DNA of 23,109 bases from an uncultured Bacilli bacterium. Its GTDB lineage: Bacteria; Bacillota_I; Bacilli_A; RF39; UBA660. Positions 1-7,986 of this stretch are shown in pieces. A program made the position numbers and the translations under genes. The notes under the pieces were generated by a model. That model made no database searches. It had not been told where the DNA came from and worked only from the letters and a program-made list of their open reading frames with translations. Numbering within the stretch: position 1 is the stretch's first letter; every line of letters begins with the position of its first letter. The DNA lies in the NCBI GenBank assembly GCA_934085595.1, contig CAKOHK010000013.1, forward strand, positions 1 through 23,109, in the 5' to 3' direction.

Positions 1-1
1 C

Positions 2-88
2 TATAATAATAATGGACTATTGAAATCCATATATAATTATTTTGATAAAATTATTGAGAAAAATTATAAAGAAAATTCGGAGCAATAG
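2..88 (+). CDS. 3' end of an unidentified gene (partial)
   Basis: An open frame runs in from the window edge and ends at TAG 86-88, giving 28 residues that are rich in Asn, Lys, Tyr and Glu and end in NSEQ. The 5' part is outside the window, so neither domain nor function can be assigned. A strong promoter starts right after the stop, so this is probably the end of a transcription unit. Confidence 0.45.
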   Translation, partial: YNNNGLLKSIYNYFDKIIEKNYKENSEQ

Positions 89-89
89 T

Positions 90-118
90 TTGACATAGAA
101 AAATATTTGTGATATATT
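90..118 (+). promoter_or_regulatory. Strong promoter TTGACA-17-TATATT
   Basis: A perfect -35 TTGACA (90-95), a 17-nt spacer and -10 TATATT (113-118) with an extended TGA just upstream. Expected start near 125. No gene with a ribosome site follows; a terminator hairpin lies about 30 nt downstream, so the product looks like a short RNA. Confidence 0.6.
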
Positions 119-124
119 ATCTAT

Positions 125-187
125 GCAAGGAAAAAATGTTAAATCATTTTTGTAAGGGGTCTATTTTAGGATAGAGCCCTATTTTTC
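125..187 (+). ncRNA. Candidate small RNA of about 63 nt
   Basis: The interval between the promoter at 90-118 and the terminator at 155-187 defines a transcript of about 63 nt. The only open frame inside is a 10-codon ATG...TAA frame with no ribosome site. Boundaries are inferred from signals only, and I do not recognise an RNA family. Confidence 0.35.
155..187 (+). terminator. Rho-independent terminator
   Basis: Stem AGGGGTCTAT (155-164) and ATAGAGCCCT (171-180) with one G-G mismatch, a 6-nt loop, then ATTTTTCT. It ends the short transcript that starts near 125. Confidence 0.6.
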
Positions 188-455
188 TGCAAAAAATTTA
201 AAAGAAAAACCATTAAGTCAATTCGTTGAAAAAATATTAAAGCATTCCGAACTAAACTGTGGTACAGGCAGCAATCAATAATAAGTAATTACTAAAAGAT
301 TGAGATAACACTATTTCAATCTTTTGTATTGAAGTTAAATAATATGTAATGCATAATAACTCTGAAATAAATAACTATATTTATAAAGTATAGGAAGGAA
401 ATGTAAATGAGGCTATCGAAAAATTGAATAAACGTATTTTTAAGTTTACCATTGT

Positions 456-479
456 ATTTATGGTGCCATTTATGGTGCC
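456..479. repeat. 12-bp tandem repeat, two copies
   Basis: ATTTATGGTGCC occurs twice head to tail, three bases before a -10 block. A comparable pair (AAATAGTACCT twice) sits at 11213-11234 inside the tRNA-Ser element, so these may be protein-binding arm sites of integrated elements. That reading is inference. Confidence 0.6.
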
Positions 480-482
480 AAA

Positions 483-500
483 TATGATATAATTCTAATA
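483..500 (+). promoter_or_regulatory. -10 promoter block shared with the surface-protein promoter
   Basis: An 18-nt block starting TATGATATAATTC is identical at 11485-11502, where it drives the 519-residue surface protein. It contains TATAAT with an extended TGA. Both copies follow a GGTRCC hexamer within one to three bases. No convincing -35 is visible at this copy. Confidence 0.5.
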
Positions 501-519
501 GAAAAGAGAAGATGTTAAG

Positions 520-630
520 ATGAAATCATTTGATAAAATAGAACCAATATTTTATATTGATGAAGAAATGAACAATTGCCGTATCATTAAAAATAATGTA
601 AAATATATTTGTAAGAATAACTTAATATAA
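520..630 (+). CDS. Small hypothetical protein, 36 residues
   Basis: ATG at 520, stop TAA 628-630. The predicted product is MKSFDKIEPIFYIDEEMNN followed by a short Cys-containing tail (residues 20 and 32 are Cys). The ribosome site is weak (AGAAG about 9 nt upstream), but the -10 block at 483-500 is well placed. It could be a genuine short protein or the head of a truncated gene. I do not recognise it. Confidence 0.3.
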   Translation: MKSFDKIEPIFYIDEEMNNCRIIKNNVKYICKNNLI

Positions 631-655
631 AAAGCATTAGAGTACAAAGGATGGA

Positions 656-1378
656 ATGAAAATGAAAATAAAAGTAATAGGTTCAGGAAGTATGTGGACA
701 AAATATAATAGTGCATGTTATCTTATTGATGAAGATATAATGGTAGATTTTCCAAACGGAGCATGTAAATATTTATATAGAGAAAATATTAAACCAAGTA
801 AAATAAATAAAGTTTTATTAACTCATTTTCATGGAGATCATTATTTTGATTTACCATTTTACATACTAAACAAATCTAAAAGCGAAAATAAAAAAGTTAA
901 TATTTATTGCTCAAAAGAAGGTAAATTAAAAATTAGAAGACTAGGAATCTTAGCATTTCCAAATTCATTTAAAGAAGCAAGTAAAGAAACAAATTTAGAA
1001 TACAATTTTAATAATAGTTTTATGATAAACTCATACAAAGTTAATAAATTACTTGTTGATCACGGAAGAATGAAACCTGCATATGGCTACATATTTAATG
1101 ATAGCGAAAAATATATTGGATTTACCGGTGATACAGCACTATGTGAAAATGTAGAAACTATGGCTAAAAAATGTAACTATTTATTTTGTGATTGTATGTT
1201 AAATCAAGGAAACAAAAAGCATATGGGAATAGATAATATAAAATATTTAGCCAAAAAGTATGCTACTTGTACATTTATAGTAAGCCACCTAGAAGATACT
1301 ACAAGAGATTTATTAAAAGAATTAAATATTAAAAATGTTATAATTCCTAATGATGGTGAAGAAATAATAATTAAATAG
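656..1378 (+). CDS. Metallo-beta-lactamase-fold hydrolase (RNase Z-like group)
   Basis: 240 residues, the usual size for a single MBL domain. The hallmark metal motif HFHGDH is at residues 57-62, with later metal-ligand candidates in LVDHG and the GDT segment and a C-terminal SHLED histidine. The overall pattern (an N-terminal GSGS loop, then the HxHxDH motif in LLTHFHGDH) fits the RNase Z/PhnP/ComA-type branch of the superfamily, hydrolysing a phosphodiester or related bond in the cytoplasm. The exact substrate cannot be told from sequence. Start choice: AAAGG at 646-650 precedes ATG 656 and a second in-frame ATG at 662; either could be used. It ends with TAG. It stands alone, followed by a decayed gene. 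Confidence 0.85.
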   Translation: MKMKIKVIGSGSMWTKYNSACYLIDEDIMVDFPNGACKYLYRENIKPSKINKVLLTHFHGDHYFDLPFYILNKSKSENKKVNIYCSKEGKLKIRRLGILAFPNSFKEASKETNLEYNFNNSFMINSYKVNKLLVDHGRMKPAYGYIFNDSEKYIGFTGDTALCENVETMAKKCNYLFCDCMLNQGNKKHMGIDNIKYLAKKYATCTFIVSHLEDTTRDLLKELNIKNVIIPNDGEEIIIK

Positions 1379-1444
1379 ACTCTATAAAAAATTAAAATAG
1401 AAAAAACGTATAACAAATGATATACTTAAAATAAAGGAGAGAAA

Positions 1445-2044
1445 ATGGAAGAAATAGACTTGAAAATGACATACATATAAAATGGGATAACCCTAAAGCA
1501 ATAAATAGTAGCAAGAGACTATAATAAATATGATAAATACGCTATTAATCAAATAGGGTATGATATCTATCTATACAAATATATTTACTATAAATCAGAA
1601 GAATTATATTTAGAAAATATTAATTTTAATTCAAATAAAAAAACAATTTCAAATAACGATAAAAAAATAAAAATTAATGATGAAAAATATATTAGAAAAG
1701 AATATGACTTTGAATATCATTTAAATAAAGAAAATGATAATATTAAATCATTATTAAAAGAATTAAATGAACAAATACTAGGAATAAGTGATGTAATAGA
1801 AGTAAGATATCCAGCTTTATATATAGCTTATAGAACTACTAGAAACTTTGCAGAAATACATGTATATAAAAATAAATTAGTATTATATATTTTAAAAGCA
1901 AACTATAATGATTTAGAACATAAACTTGAAAAGGTACCAGATACATATAAATGGTCTGTTGATCAAAGAATGGATATTTGTAATGAACATGATTTAAATT
2001 ATGCTTTAGATATAATAATAAAGAGTTATGAAACAACATTATAA
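1445..2044 (+). pseudogene. Remnant of a PD-(D/E)XK/DUF5655-type protein
   Basis: A good ribosome site (AAAGGAGAG, 1433-1441) precedes ATG 1445, but that frame stops after 11 codons. Conserved-looking protein resumes in a shifted frame (ENDIHIKWDNPKAINSSK, 1462-1515) and shifts again near 1510 into a long open frame ending at TAA 2042-2044. The last part (residues YIAYRTTRNFAEIHVYKNK then a WSVDQRMD segment) matches what I know of the DUF5655 C-terminal domain often found behind nuclease-like domains of defence or transport-annotated proteins. The N-terminal domain of about 200 residues is missing. At least two frameshifts make it a pseudogene; the family call is from memory of the pattern. 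Confidence 0.6.
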
Positions 2045-2047
2045 TTA

Positions 2048-2076
2048 TAGACTAAGGTTTAGTTATATGCTATAAT
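2048..2076 (+). promoter_or_regulatory. argS promoter
   Basis: -35 TAGACT (2048-2053), 17-nt spacer, -10 TATAAT (2071-2076) preceded by TGC as an extended -10. The start of argS lies 25 bp downstream with an AAGGAG site at 2087-2092. Confidence 0.55.
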
Positions 2077-2100
2077 TATTGACATAAAGGAGTGATACTG

Positions 2101-3822
2101 ATGACTTTTATAAAAGAAACAGAGAAGTATTTAGAAAACGTATTAAAAGAATTAGGATATGAAACTGAAGTTGTTTTAGTTCCATCATCTAGAAAAGATT
2201 TAGGAGATTACCAGTTAAATATCTGTATGTCTCTTGCTAAAAAATATGGAAAAAATCCAAGGGAAATAGCAGAATCTATAGTGAGTCACCTAGATGATAG
2301 ATTTTATGATGTTAATATAGCAGGTCCAGGTTTTATCAATCTAAAAATAAATGATAAATATTTAATGGATTACTTTAATCCTCGTATTAATGACTTCGAT
2401 AAAATGCTTGATAAAAACGATAAAAAGAAAATAATCATAGACTATGGAGGAGCAAACGCAGCAAAAGCATTACATGTAGGACACATGAGAAGTGCAAATA
2501 TCGGTGAAGCATTAAAAAGACTAGCTAAAGCTTTAGGAAATGAAACAATAGGTGATGTACATCTAGGAGATCTTGGAAGACAATCAGGAATGATTATAAC
2601 TGAGATTAAAAAGAGAAACCCAGAGTTAGTTTACTTCGATGAAAATTACAAAGGAGAATATCCAAAACTTGAAATCACTAAAGAACAATTAGCAGAATAC
2701 TATCCAGCAGCCAATATAGATGCAAAATCTAATGAAGAGAGAATGGAGGAAGTAAGGCGTGTAACAGCCTTAGTAGATGAAGGAAAAGAACCATACTTTA
2801 GTATGTGGAAAGACATAGTAGAAGTATCTAAAGAAGCAATCAAATTTTCATATGATTATCTAAACTGTAACTTTGAACTATGGAATGGTGAATTAAGTAG
2901 CCTTAAATATGTAGATGATACATTAAAAGTATTAGCGCCTTACATGTATGAATCAAACGGAGCAAAAGTAATTGATATAGCTAAAGAAGATGATAAAGTT
3001 GAAATGCCACCACTAATAGTAATTAAAAATGATGGCTCAACAATATATGCAACTCGTGATTTAGCAACTATCTATGAGCGTGTAAAAGTGTATGACCCAG
3101 ATGAAATATGGTACGTAGTAGATGCACGTCAATCATTATATTTTGAACAAGTATTTAGAGCATCTTATAAATCAAAGTTAGTAAAAGAAGAATGTAAACT
3201 TGCTCACTATGGCTTTGGAACAATAAATGGTAAAGATGGAAAGCCATATAAAACAAGAGATGGTGGAGTATTACCACTTGATGAATTATTAAAACTAGTA
3301 AAAGAAGAATTAAGTAAAAGATTAACTAAAGAAACAAGTGAAGAAGAAAAAGAAAAAATATTAGACATCCTAACAGTAGCTACAGTTAAATATGCAGATT
3401 TATTACCATATAGAACAACAGACTACATATTTGATATAGAAAAGTTCTGTTCATTCGAAGGTAAAACAGGACCATATATTCTATATACAATGGTAAGAAT
3501 TAATTCAATTCTAAGTAAACTTGATACAAGCAAATATAATATAAATGGTATTTATAGTACTACAGAAAAAGATATATATTTAAAACTATTAGAACTTCCA
3601 AAAATGATAACATCTTCATATAATGAAAAAGCAACTGGTTATATATGTGATTTCTTATTTGAATTATGTTCACTATTTAATAAGTTCTATAATGAGTGCA
3701 ATATAGTAAACGAAACTAATAAAGAAGTGCAAGAAAGTAGAATAGCGCTTCTAAAACTAGTATATAATGTAGGTTATAACTTATTAAATATCTTAGCAAT
3801 AGAAATACCAAGTAAAATGTAA
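2101..3822 (+). CDS. argS: Arginyl-tRNA synthetase
   Basis: Class I synthetase charging tRNA-Arg with arginine in the cytoplasm. Starting at ATG 2101 it has 573 residues, normal for the family. An in-frame GTG at 2092 lies inside the ribosome site region and is rejected; AAGGAG sits 8 nt before ATG 2101. The N-terminal Arg_tRNA_synt_N (Add-1) domain covers about residues 1-90. The HIGH signature is HVGH at 125-128 in DYGGANAAKALHVGHMRS. The KMSK loop is replaced, as usual in ArgS, by the GKPYKTRDGG segment. The C-terminal DALR anticodon-binding domain ends in IEIPSKM. It is a single-gene unit, with its own promoter and a terminator overlapping its stop codon. Confidence 0.97.
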   Translation: MTFIKETEKYLENVLKELGYETEVVLVPSSRKDLGDYQLNICMSLAKKYGKNPREIAESIVSHLDDRFYDVNIAGPGFINLKINDKYLMDYFNPRINDFDKMLDKNDKKKIIIDYGGANAAKALHVGHMRSANIGEALKRLAKALGNETIGDVHLGDLGRQSGMIITEIKKRNPELVYFDENYKGEYPKLEITKEQLAEYYPAANIDAKSNEERMEEVRRVTALVDEGKEPYFSMWKDIVEVSKEAIKFSYDYLNCNFELWNGELSSLKYVDDTLKVLAPYMYESNGAKVIDIAKEDDKVEMPPLIVIKNDGSTIYATRDLATIYERVKVYDPDEIWYVVDARQSLYFEQVFRASYKSKLVKEECKLAHYGFGTINGKDGKPYKTRDGGVLPLDELLKLVKEELSKRLTKETSEEEKEKILDILTVATVKYADLLPYRTTDYIFDIEKFCSFEGKTGPYILYTMVRINSILSKLDTSKYNINGIYSTTEKDIYLKLLELPKMITSSYNEKATGYICDFLFELCSLFNKFYNECNIVNETNKEVQESRIALLKLVYNVGYNLLNILAIEIPSKM

Positions 3823-3848
3823 ACGAAACATAAAGTTTACATTTTTTT
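3815..3848 (+). terminator. argS terminator
   Basis: Perfect 10-bp stem AAATGTAAAC (3815-3824) and GTTTACATTT (3835-3844) with a 10-nt loop and a T tract to 3848. The left arm overlaps the argS stop codon. Confidence 0.85.
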
Positions 3849-3865
3849 ATGCATGTAACAAATAA

Positions 3866-3894
3866 TTTACATTTTAAATATATTAATGTATAAT
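3866..3894 (+). promoter_or_regulatory. pssA-psd promoter
   Basis: -35 TTTACA (3866-3871), 17-nt spacer, -10 TATAAT (3889-3894). A GTAGGAG ribosome site follows before ATG 3918. Confidence 0.6.
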
Positions 3895-3917
3895 TGTTAT
3901 GTGAGTAGGAGATTTAT

Positions 3918-4538
3918 ATGATAGGATTTTTTGATTATACAGTTTGGTTAACATATTTAGGATTTTTATCCGGAGTAACTGGTATAATATGTGCTTTTAA
4001 TGGAAATGTATTTTTTGGGGTTATATGTTTAATGTTTTCAGGATTATGTGATGGTCTTGATGGTAAAGTAGCAAGAACTAAACAAAAGAGAACTAAAGAT
4101 GAAAGATTATTTGGAGGTCAACTAGATAGTTTATCTGATTTAGTATGCTTTGGTGTTTTACCTTCAATGATAGGATATAACATAGGAATAAGAAGCATAT
4201 GGGGAGTACCAATTTTAATATTATTCCCACTAGCTGCCCTAATAAGACTAGCTTGGTTTAACACTCTTGAAATTAATAGAGACTCAAATACACCAGTAAA
4301 ATATTACACAGGTTTGCCTGTAACAGCATCAGCAATAGTATTCCCGTTCTTATATACATTTAAAAAACTAATACCAAACTATTTTCAAGTAATATATGCA
4401 GTAATTTTATTAACAGTTGGTATACTATTTATAAGTAAAATAAAAGTAAAGAAAATAGGAACTAAAACAATACTATTATTTACACTACTAGGTTTAATTG
4501 AAATAATAGCTATCATATTAATAATGAAATATCTATGA
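3918..4538 (+). CDS. pssA: CDP-diacylglycerol--serine O-phosphatidyltransferase
   Basis: Integral membrane enzyme joining serine to CDP-diacylglycerol to make phosphatidylserine. 206 residues with about six hydrophobic segments. The CDP-alcohol phosphotransferase motif is visible: D45, D48-G49, A52-R53, G66, D70, D74. The gap between AR and G is 12 residues (TKQKRTKDERLF) rather than the textbook 8, which I believe is common in PssA of gut Bacillota. The start ATG 3918 follows GTAGGAG. It overlaps psd by 4 nt (ATGA), so the two are translationally coupled and make phosphatidylethanolamine in two steps; this context supports serine rather than another alcohol as substrate. Confidence 0.9.
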   Translation: MIGFFDYTVWLTYLGFLSGVTGIICAFNGNVFFGVICLMFSGLCDGLDGKVARTKQKRTKDERLFGGQLDSLSDLVCFGVLPSMIGYNIGIRSIWGVPILILFPLAALIRLAWFNTLEINRDSNTPVKYYTGLPVTASAIVFPFLYTFKKLIPNYFQVIYAVILLTVGILFISKIKVKKIGTKTILLFTLLGLIEIIAIILIMKYL

Positions 4539-5404
4539 AATATATAATAAAAGAAAGAAAATCAAATAATATAATAACTAAGCAATCAAATACATTCCTT
4601 AGTTTTTTATATAATACTTTATTAGGAAGAATAATATTAAAACTATTTATAAGTAAACCATTTAGTAAAATAATAGGTTTATATCTAAGCTCAAGATTAT
4701 CTACTATTAGAATAAAAAGATTTATAAAAAAGAATAATATTAACATAAAGGAATATGAAAATAAAAAATATACTTCATTTAATGACTTTTTCATAAGAAA
4801 AATAAAAGAAGAAAATAGACCACTTAATAAAAGCAAAAACATATTTATATCACCATGTGATTCTAAACTAACTGTGTATAAAATAAATAAAGATTTAACT
4901 GTTAAAATAAAAGATTCATATTACACTATAGATACATTGGTTAATAAAGATATAATGAAAGAATATATAAATGGTTATATGCTTGTATTTAGATTAGAAC
5001 CTACTGATTATCATAGATATTGTTATATAGATAATGGTATGCAAGAAAAAAATATTCATATAAACGGAGTACTTCATACAGTACAAATGATATCATTAAA
5101 TAAATATAATTTCTATAAAACTAATGATAGAGAATATACTATATTACATACAGAAAACTATAATGATATAGTTCATATAGAAATAGGGGCAATGATAGTA
5201 GGTAAAATACATAATTTACATGAAAACTATAACTTTAAAAAAGGAGAAGAGAAAGGATATTTTGAGTTTGGAGGCTCAACAATATGTTTACTTGTAAAAC
5301 CAAATATAATAAATATAGATAAAGATATATTAGAAAACTCTAAAAATAATATCGAAACTATAGTTCACTATAGAGAAAAAATAGCCACAAAAAAAGAGAA
5401 TTAA
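4535..5404 (+). CDS. psd: Phosphatidylserine decarboxylase
   Basis: Pyruvoyl enzyme that decarboxylates phosphatidylserine to phosphatidylethanolamine at the membrane. 289 residues. Family landmarks: the PCD segment with Asp109, the DYHRYCYID segment with His160, HTVQ with His181, and the self-cleavage motif FGGST with Ser248 as the future pyruvoyl group, giving a long beta chain and a short alpha chain of about 42 residues. It overlaps pssA by 4 nt and is convergent with gatD, sharing the last 4 bases, so there is no room for a terminator between them. Confidence 0.93.
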   Translation: MKYIIKERKSNNIITKQSNTFLSFLYNTLLGRIILKLFISKPFSKIIGLYLSSRLSTIRIKRFIKKNNINIKEYENKKYTSFNDFFIRKIKEENRPLNKSKNIFISPCDSKLTVYKINKDLTVKIKDSYYTIDTLVNKDIMKEYINGYMLVFRLEPTDYHRYCYIDNGMQEKNIHINGVLHTVQMISLNKYNFYKTNDREYTILHTENYNDIVHIEIGAMIVGKIHNLHENYNFKKGEEKGYFEFGGSTICLLVKPNIINIDKDILENSKNNIETIVHYREKIATKKEN

Positions 5405-6138
5405 TTTTCTCTTTTAAAATGCTCTAAATACTTATGATAAGCTATTTTCTCACTAGTATTTTTATGTACTTTATATTTTAAATCTTTCTTCTTGCACACA
5501 TCACTTAATATATAATCAAGAAAATAAGGGTTACGTATTAATAAAGGACCAATATTCATAGTTGCATATACATTCTTATAACTAAATCCCTCACCATCAG
5601 TATCTAAATCATTAGAGCATCTACTACTAGTTTTAAATAAAGGCTTTTTAACATCCATTACAGTGCCACATCTATTTTGAAATCCAATAATAAGTTCATT
5701 AATTCCATGAAAACTAGATATACTCTCACATGCCACTCTATAATTAGAGGCACTCTTATATTTAGGGTTATTAATATATTTAGTATAATAATCAAACACA
5801 CCAAGCCCATCTATTTTACCCTCCAAAGTATCAATATACTTGCCAAACATATACATAGAATTACCAGTTAAAATCAAACACTTATCTTTTTCTATATAAT
5901 CTTTAATATCATCTTTATATCTCTTTAAATCATCAAGACAAAGTAATAACTCTTCTTCATCCCCACTACCAATGTAAACTATATCATACTTACTAAAATC
6001 AATCTTATCATGAATACTCTTAAAATCAATTTTACATTTAATATTAGATAACTCTAAATTATTATTAATACATCTAACATTACCATTTTCACCATATAAA
6101 TTAAGAATATCATAATATAAATGAAGAACATTAATCAT
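5401..6138 (-). CDS. gatD: GatD-like glutamine amidotransferase, catalytic residues not conserved
   Basis: 245 residues, partner of MurT; the MurT/GatD pair normally amidates the D-glutamate of lipid II, with GatD supplying ammonia from glutamine. The fold is recognisable: N-terminal VLHLYYDILNLYGENGN, the YIGSGDEEE strand, GFQNR near residue 152 and GPLLIRNP at 197-204. However, the nucleophile elbow, usually ICGGYQ, reads TGNSMY at 91-96 with Gly92 where Cys is expected. The catalytic His of the usual LHGPLL is Ile196. As read, glutaminase chemistry should fail. It follows murT with an 8-nt overlap and an AAGGAGG site inside the end of murT. It may be a structural subunit, or the pair may use free ammonia. 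Confidence 0.82.
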   Translation of the reverse strand: MINVLHLYYDILNLYGENGNVRCINNNLELSNIKCKIDFKSIHDKIDFSKYDIVYIGSGDEEELLLCLDDLKRYKDDIKDYIEKDKCLILTGNSMYMFGKYIDTLEGKIDGLGVFDYYTKYINNPKYKSASNYRVACESISSFHGINELIIGFQNRCGTVMDVKKPLFKTSSRCSNDLDTDGEGFSYKNVYATMNIGPLLIRNPYFLDYILSDVCKKKDLKYKVHKNTSEKIAYHKYLEHFKREN

Positions 6139-7462
6139 TATTTTCCTCCTTTATAATTCTCTTAAGTTCAATCTCTTTATCAAAACATACCATAGAATAT
6201 ATCTTACCCTTAGTATTATTCTTAATCACATCACTTAAATCTTTTAAGTCCTCTACAACAATTAATTTATTTTTATTAATTTTAGCATATTCCATACGAG
6301 CATACATATCATAAGCAAATCTACCTATTAATATAATCTTATTAATACTCTTATCATTAAGTTCTTCGAAATTGATATCCCATATCCAAGAAATATCATT
6401 TTCTTTATATCTTCTACTAGAATTATCAAATCCAAGTATAATAGTTTTATCTTTTTCTTTTTGATGCATTATATAATCAAGAGATTGCTTATAACTAAGA
6501 TTATTTTCATTTTTACTTACAAGCATCTGCCATTTTCTATTATCAAAATCATATATTTCTAATCTCTTAGTTTTAATATCACTATTTATAACTTTTAATA
6601 TATTATCATAACTAATACCAAGTTCATGACTCAATGCAAAACATCCAGTTACAAAATAAGCAGCATATAAGAAATCAGAAGGTAATTTAACTTTATATTT
6701 ATTAATACTAATACTCTTATTATCAATATCAATATCTTTAGCTTCATACATCACTTTACCACGTTCAAAGTCACCACTAGGACACTTATATTTACCAATA
6801 TGGCCATAATGATAATAATCATATTTAAGTTTACTATGACAAATAGGGCAGTAAGCAGCATCTATATTATTAATAGAACTCTTAAATGAATAATCATTTT
6901 TACTTAATCCATAAGTTATAACTTCACCATTATAGTTGATAGTAAGTCTTTTAAGAAAAGGATCATCAGCATTAATAATAAGTTTAACTTCATCTGGAAT
7001 AGCACTCTTAATAGCGTTATATATATTAAGAGGATGAGCATTTCTAGGAGGCTGATCCCTGGTAATATTTGTAATCATTAAATGAGTAGGTTTAAAATAC
7101 TTAAAAACACTTTTCATATACTGCTCATCAAGTTCCATAAGTAAAACATCTTTATTAACTTTTCCACTTAAAGAACAATTATTAAGTATCAAAGACGCAA
7201 TTCCATTAATAGTATTACTTCCTTCTTTATTATAAATAACACTATAATCATTATGAGTAAGAATATTATACATAAGCTCAGTACTAGAACTCTTACCACT
7301 ACTTCCAGTAATACCAATAACATACTTAGGTAATGTAACTTTATTTAATATATTCTTATCTATTTTAAAAGCAAACCTTCCACCAATTACACTTCCATTA
7401 TGACCTGTAATCTTACTTAATTTATTAATAACTTTACACGCTAATATAGCTAACAATTTCAT
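6131..7462 (-). CDS. murT: MurT-like Mur ligase, lipid II isoglutaminyl synthase subunit
   Basis: 443 residues with start at ATG 7462; GGAGG lies 8 nt upstream, and a longer in-frame TTG start at 7477 would run through that ribosome site. Domain order: an N-terminal helix, the Mur ligase ATP-binding loop GITGSSGKSS at residues 50-59, a central domain with TNITRDQ, the MurT zinc ribbon, and the C-terminal DUF1727-type domain. It should activate the D-Glu carboxylate of lipid II at the membrane for amidation. The zinc ribbon keeps Cys205, Cys208 and Cys227, but the fourth Cys of the usual CPSC is Gly230 (CPSG). It is co-transcribed with gatD from a promoter at 7483-7511. Confidence 0.88.
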   Translation of the reverse strand: MKLLAILACKVINKLSKITGHNGSVIGGRFAFKIDKNILNKVTLPKYVIGITGSSGKSSSTELMYNILTHNDYSVIYNKEGSNTINGIASLILNNCSLSGKVNKDVLLMELDEQYMKSVFKYFKPTHLMITNITRDQPPRNAHPLNIYNAIKSAIPDEVKLIINADDPFLKRLTINYNGEVITYGLSKNDYSFKSSINNIDAAYCPICHSKLKYDYYHYGHIGKYKCPSGDFERGKVMYEAKDIDIDNKSISINKYKVKLPSDFLYAAYFVTGCFALSHELGISYDNILKVINSDIKTKRLEIYDFDNRKWQMLVSKNENNLSYKQSLDYIMHQKEKDKTIILGFDNSSRRYKENDISWIWDINFEELNDKSINKIILIGRFAYDMYARMEYAKINKNKLIVVEDLKDLSDVIKNNTKGKIYSMVCFDKEIELKRIIKEENND

Positions 7463-7482
7463 ATAACAATCCTCCAAATATT

Positions 7483-7511
7483 ATTATACTATTAAAATAT
7501 AAAATTATAAA
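7483..7511 (-). promoter_or_regulatory. murT-gatD promoter (minus strand)
   Basis: On the minus strand, TTATAA (7506-7511), 17-nt spacer, TATAAT (7483-7488). The leader is very short before the GGAGG site. It is divergent from the promoter at 7538-7546. Confidence 0.45.
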
Positions 7512-7537
7512 GAATTAAACACATAATCAAAAAAATA

Positions 7538-7546
7538 TGATACAAT
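7538..7546 (+). promoter_or_regulatory. Extended -10 of the coiled-coil/mscS operon
   Basis: TGA directly before TACAAT (7541-7546), with no clear -35. The ribosome site AAAGGTGGTG follows at 7551-7560. Confidence 0.45.
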
Positions 7547-7566
7547 CATAAAAGGTGGTGATTAAA

Positions 7567-7986
7567 ATGAATATTGATGAATTAAAATTAAAAGTAGAAA
7601 GTATGGAAAAAGAAGCATTATTATATTATAGAACTTTATCTTTTAAAAGAAATGCACAGAAGAATGAAAATAATAATACTTCAAGCTACGATATTATGAT
7701 AAGAAAAGCATTAACTAAATATAGAGCATATGCTTTATGTAAGTTTTATATAAAAGAAGCAAGTACTAATGAAGACTTGGATGGAGTTATAAAAGGTATT
7801 AATTCTAATATAAATAGATTAAACTTAAACATAAGAGAACTCGAAAGAAAAGCAAAAAAAGCACTAGACCAAAAAGATATTATGGCTGAAATAAAATACA
7901 AAGAATTGGAAATAAGATTCTGTAGTGACATTATCACATTAATTAATGAATATTTAGATAAAGAAAGTGAGATAAAATTAAAATGA
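7567..7986 (+). CDS. Hypothetical helical (coiled-coil) protein
   Basis: 139 residues from ATG 7567, preceded by AAAGGTGGTG; the in-frame GTG at 7555 is part of that ribosome site and is not chosen. The protein is predicted to be almost all helix, rich in Lys and Glu with heptad-like spacing of Leu and Ile (MNIDELKLKVESMEKEALLY at the N-terminus and a second helix pair after residue 80). No signal peptide and no membrane segment. It overlaps mscS by 4 nt (ATGA), so the two are coupled and it may assist or regulate the channel. I do not recognise a family. Confidence 0.7.
   Translation: MNIDELKLKVESMEKEALLYYRTLSFKRNAQKNENNNTSSYDIMIRKALTKYRAYALCKFYIKEASTNEDLDGVIKGINSNINRLNLNIRELERKAKKALDQKDIMAEIKYKELEIRFCSDIITLINEYLDKESEIKLK

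Larger units (their letters stand above)
188..519. other. Non-coding stretch upstream of a small ORF
   Basis: I see no gene here. It holds a perfect 10-bp hairpin (AAAAGATTGA 294-303 with TCAATCTTTT 316-325), which is terminator-like on either strand; a 12-bp tandem repeat (ATTTATGGTGCC at 456-467 and 468-479); and directly after it the promoter block at 483-500. The rest is AT-rich sequence with stops in all frames. Confidence 0.5.
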
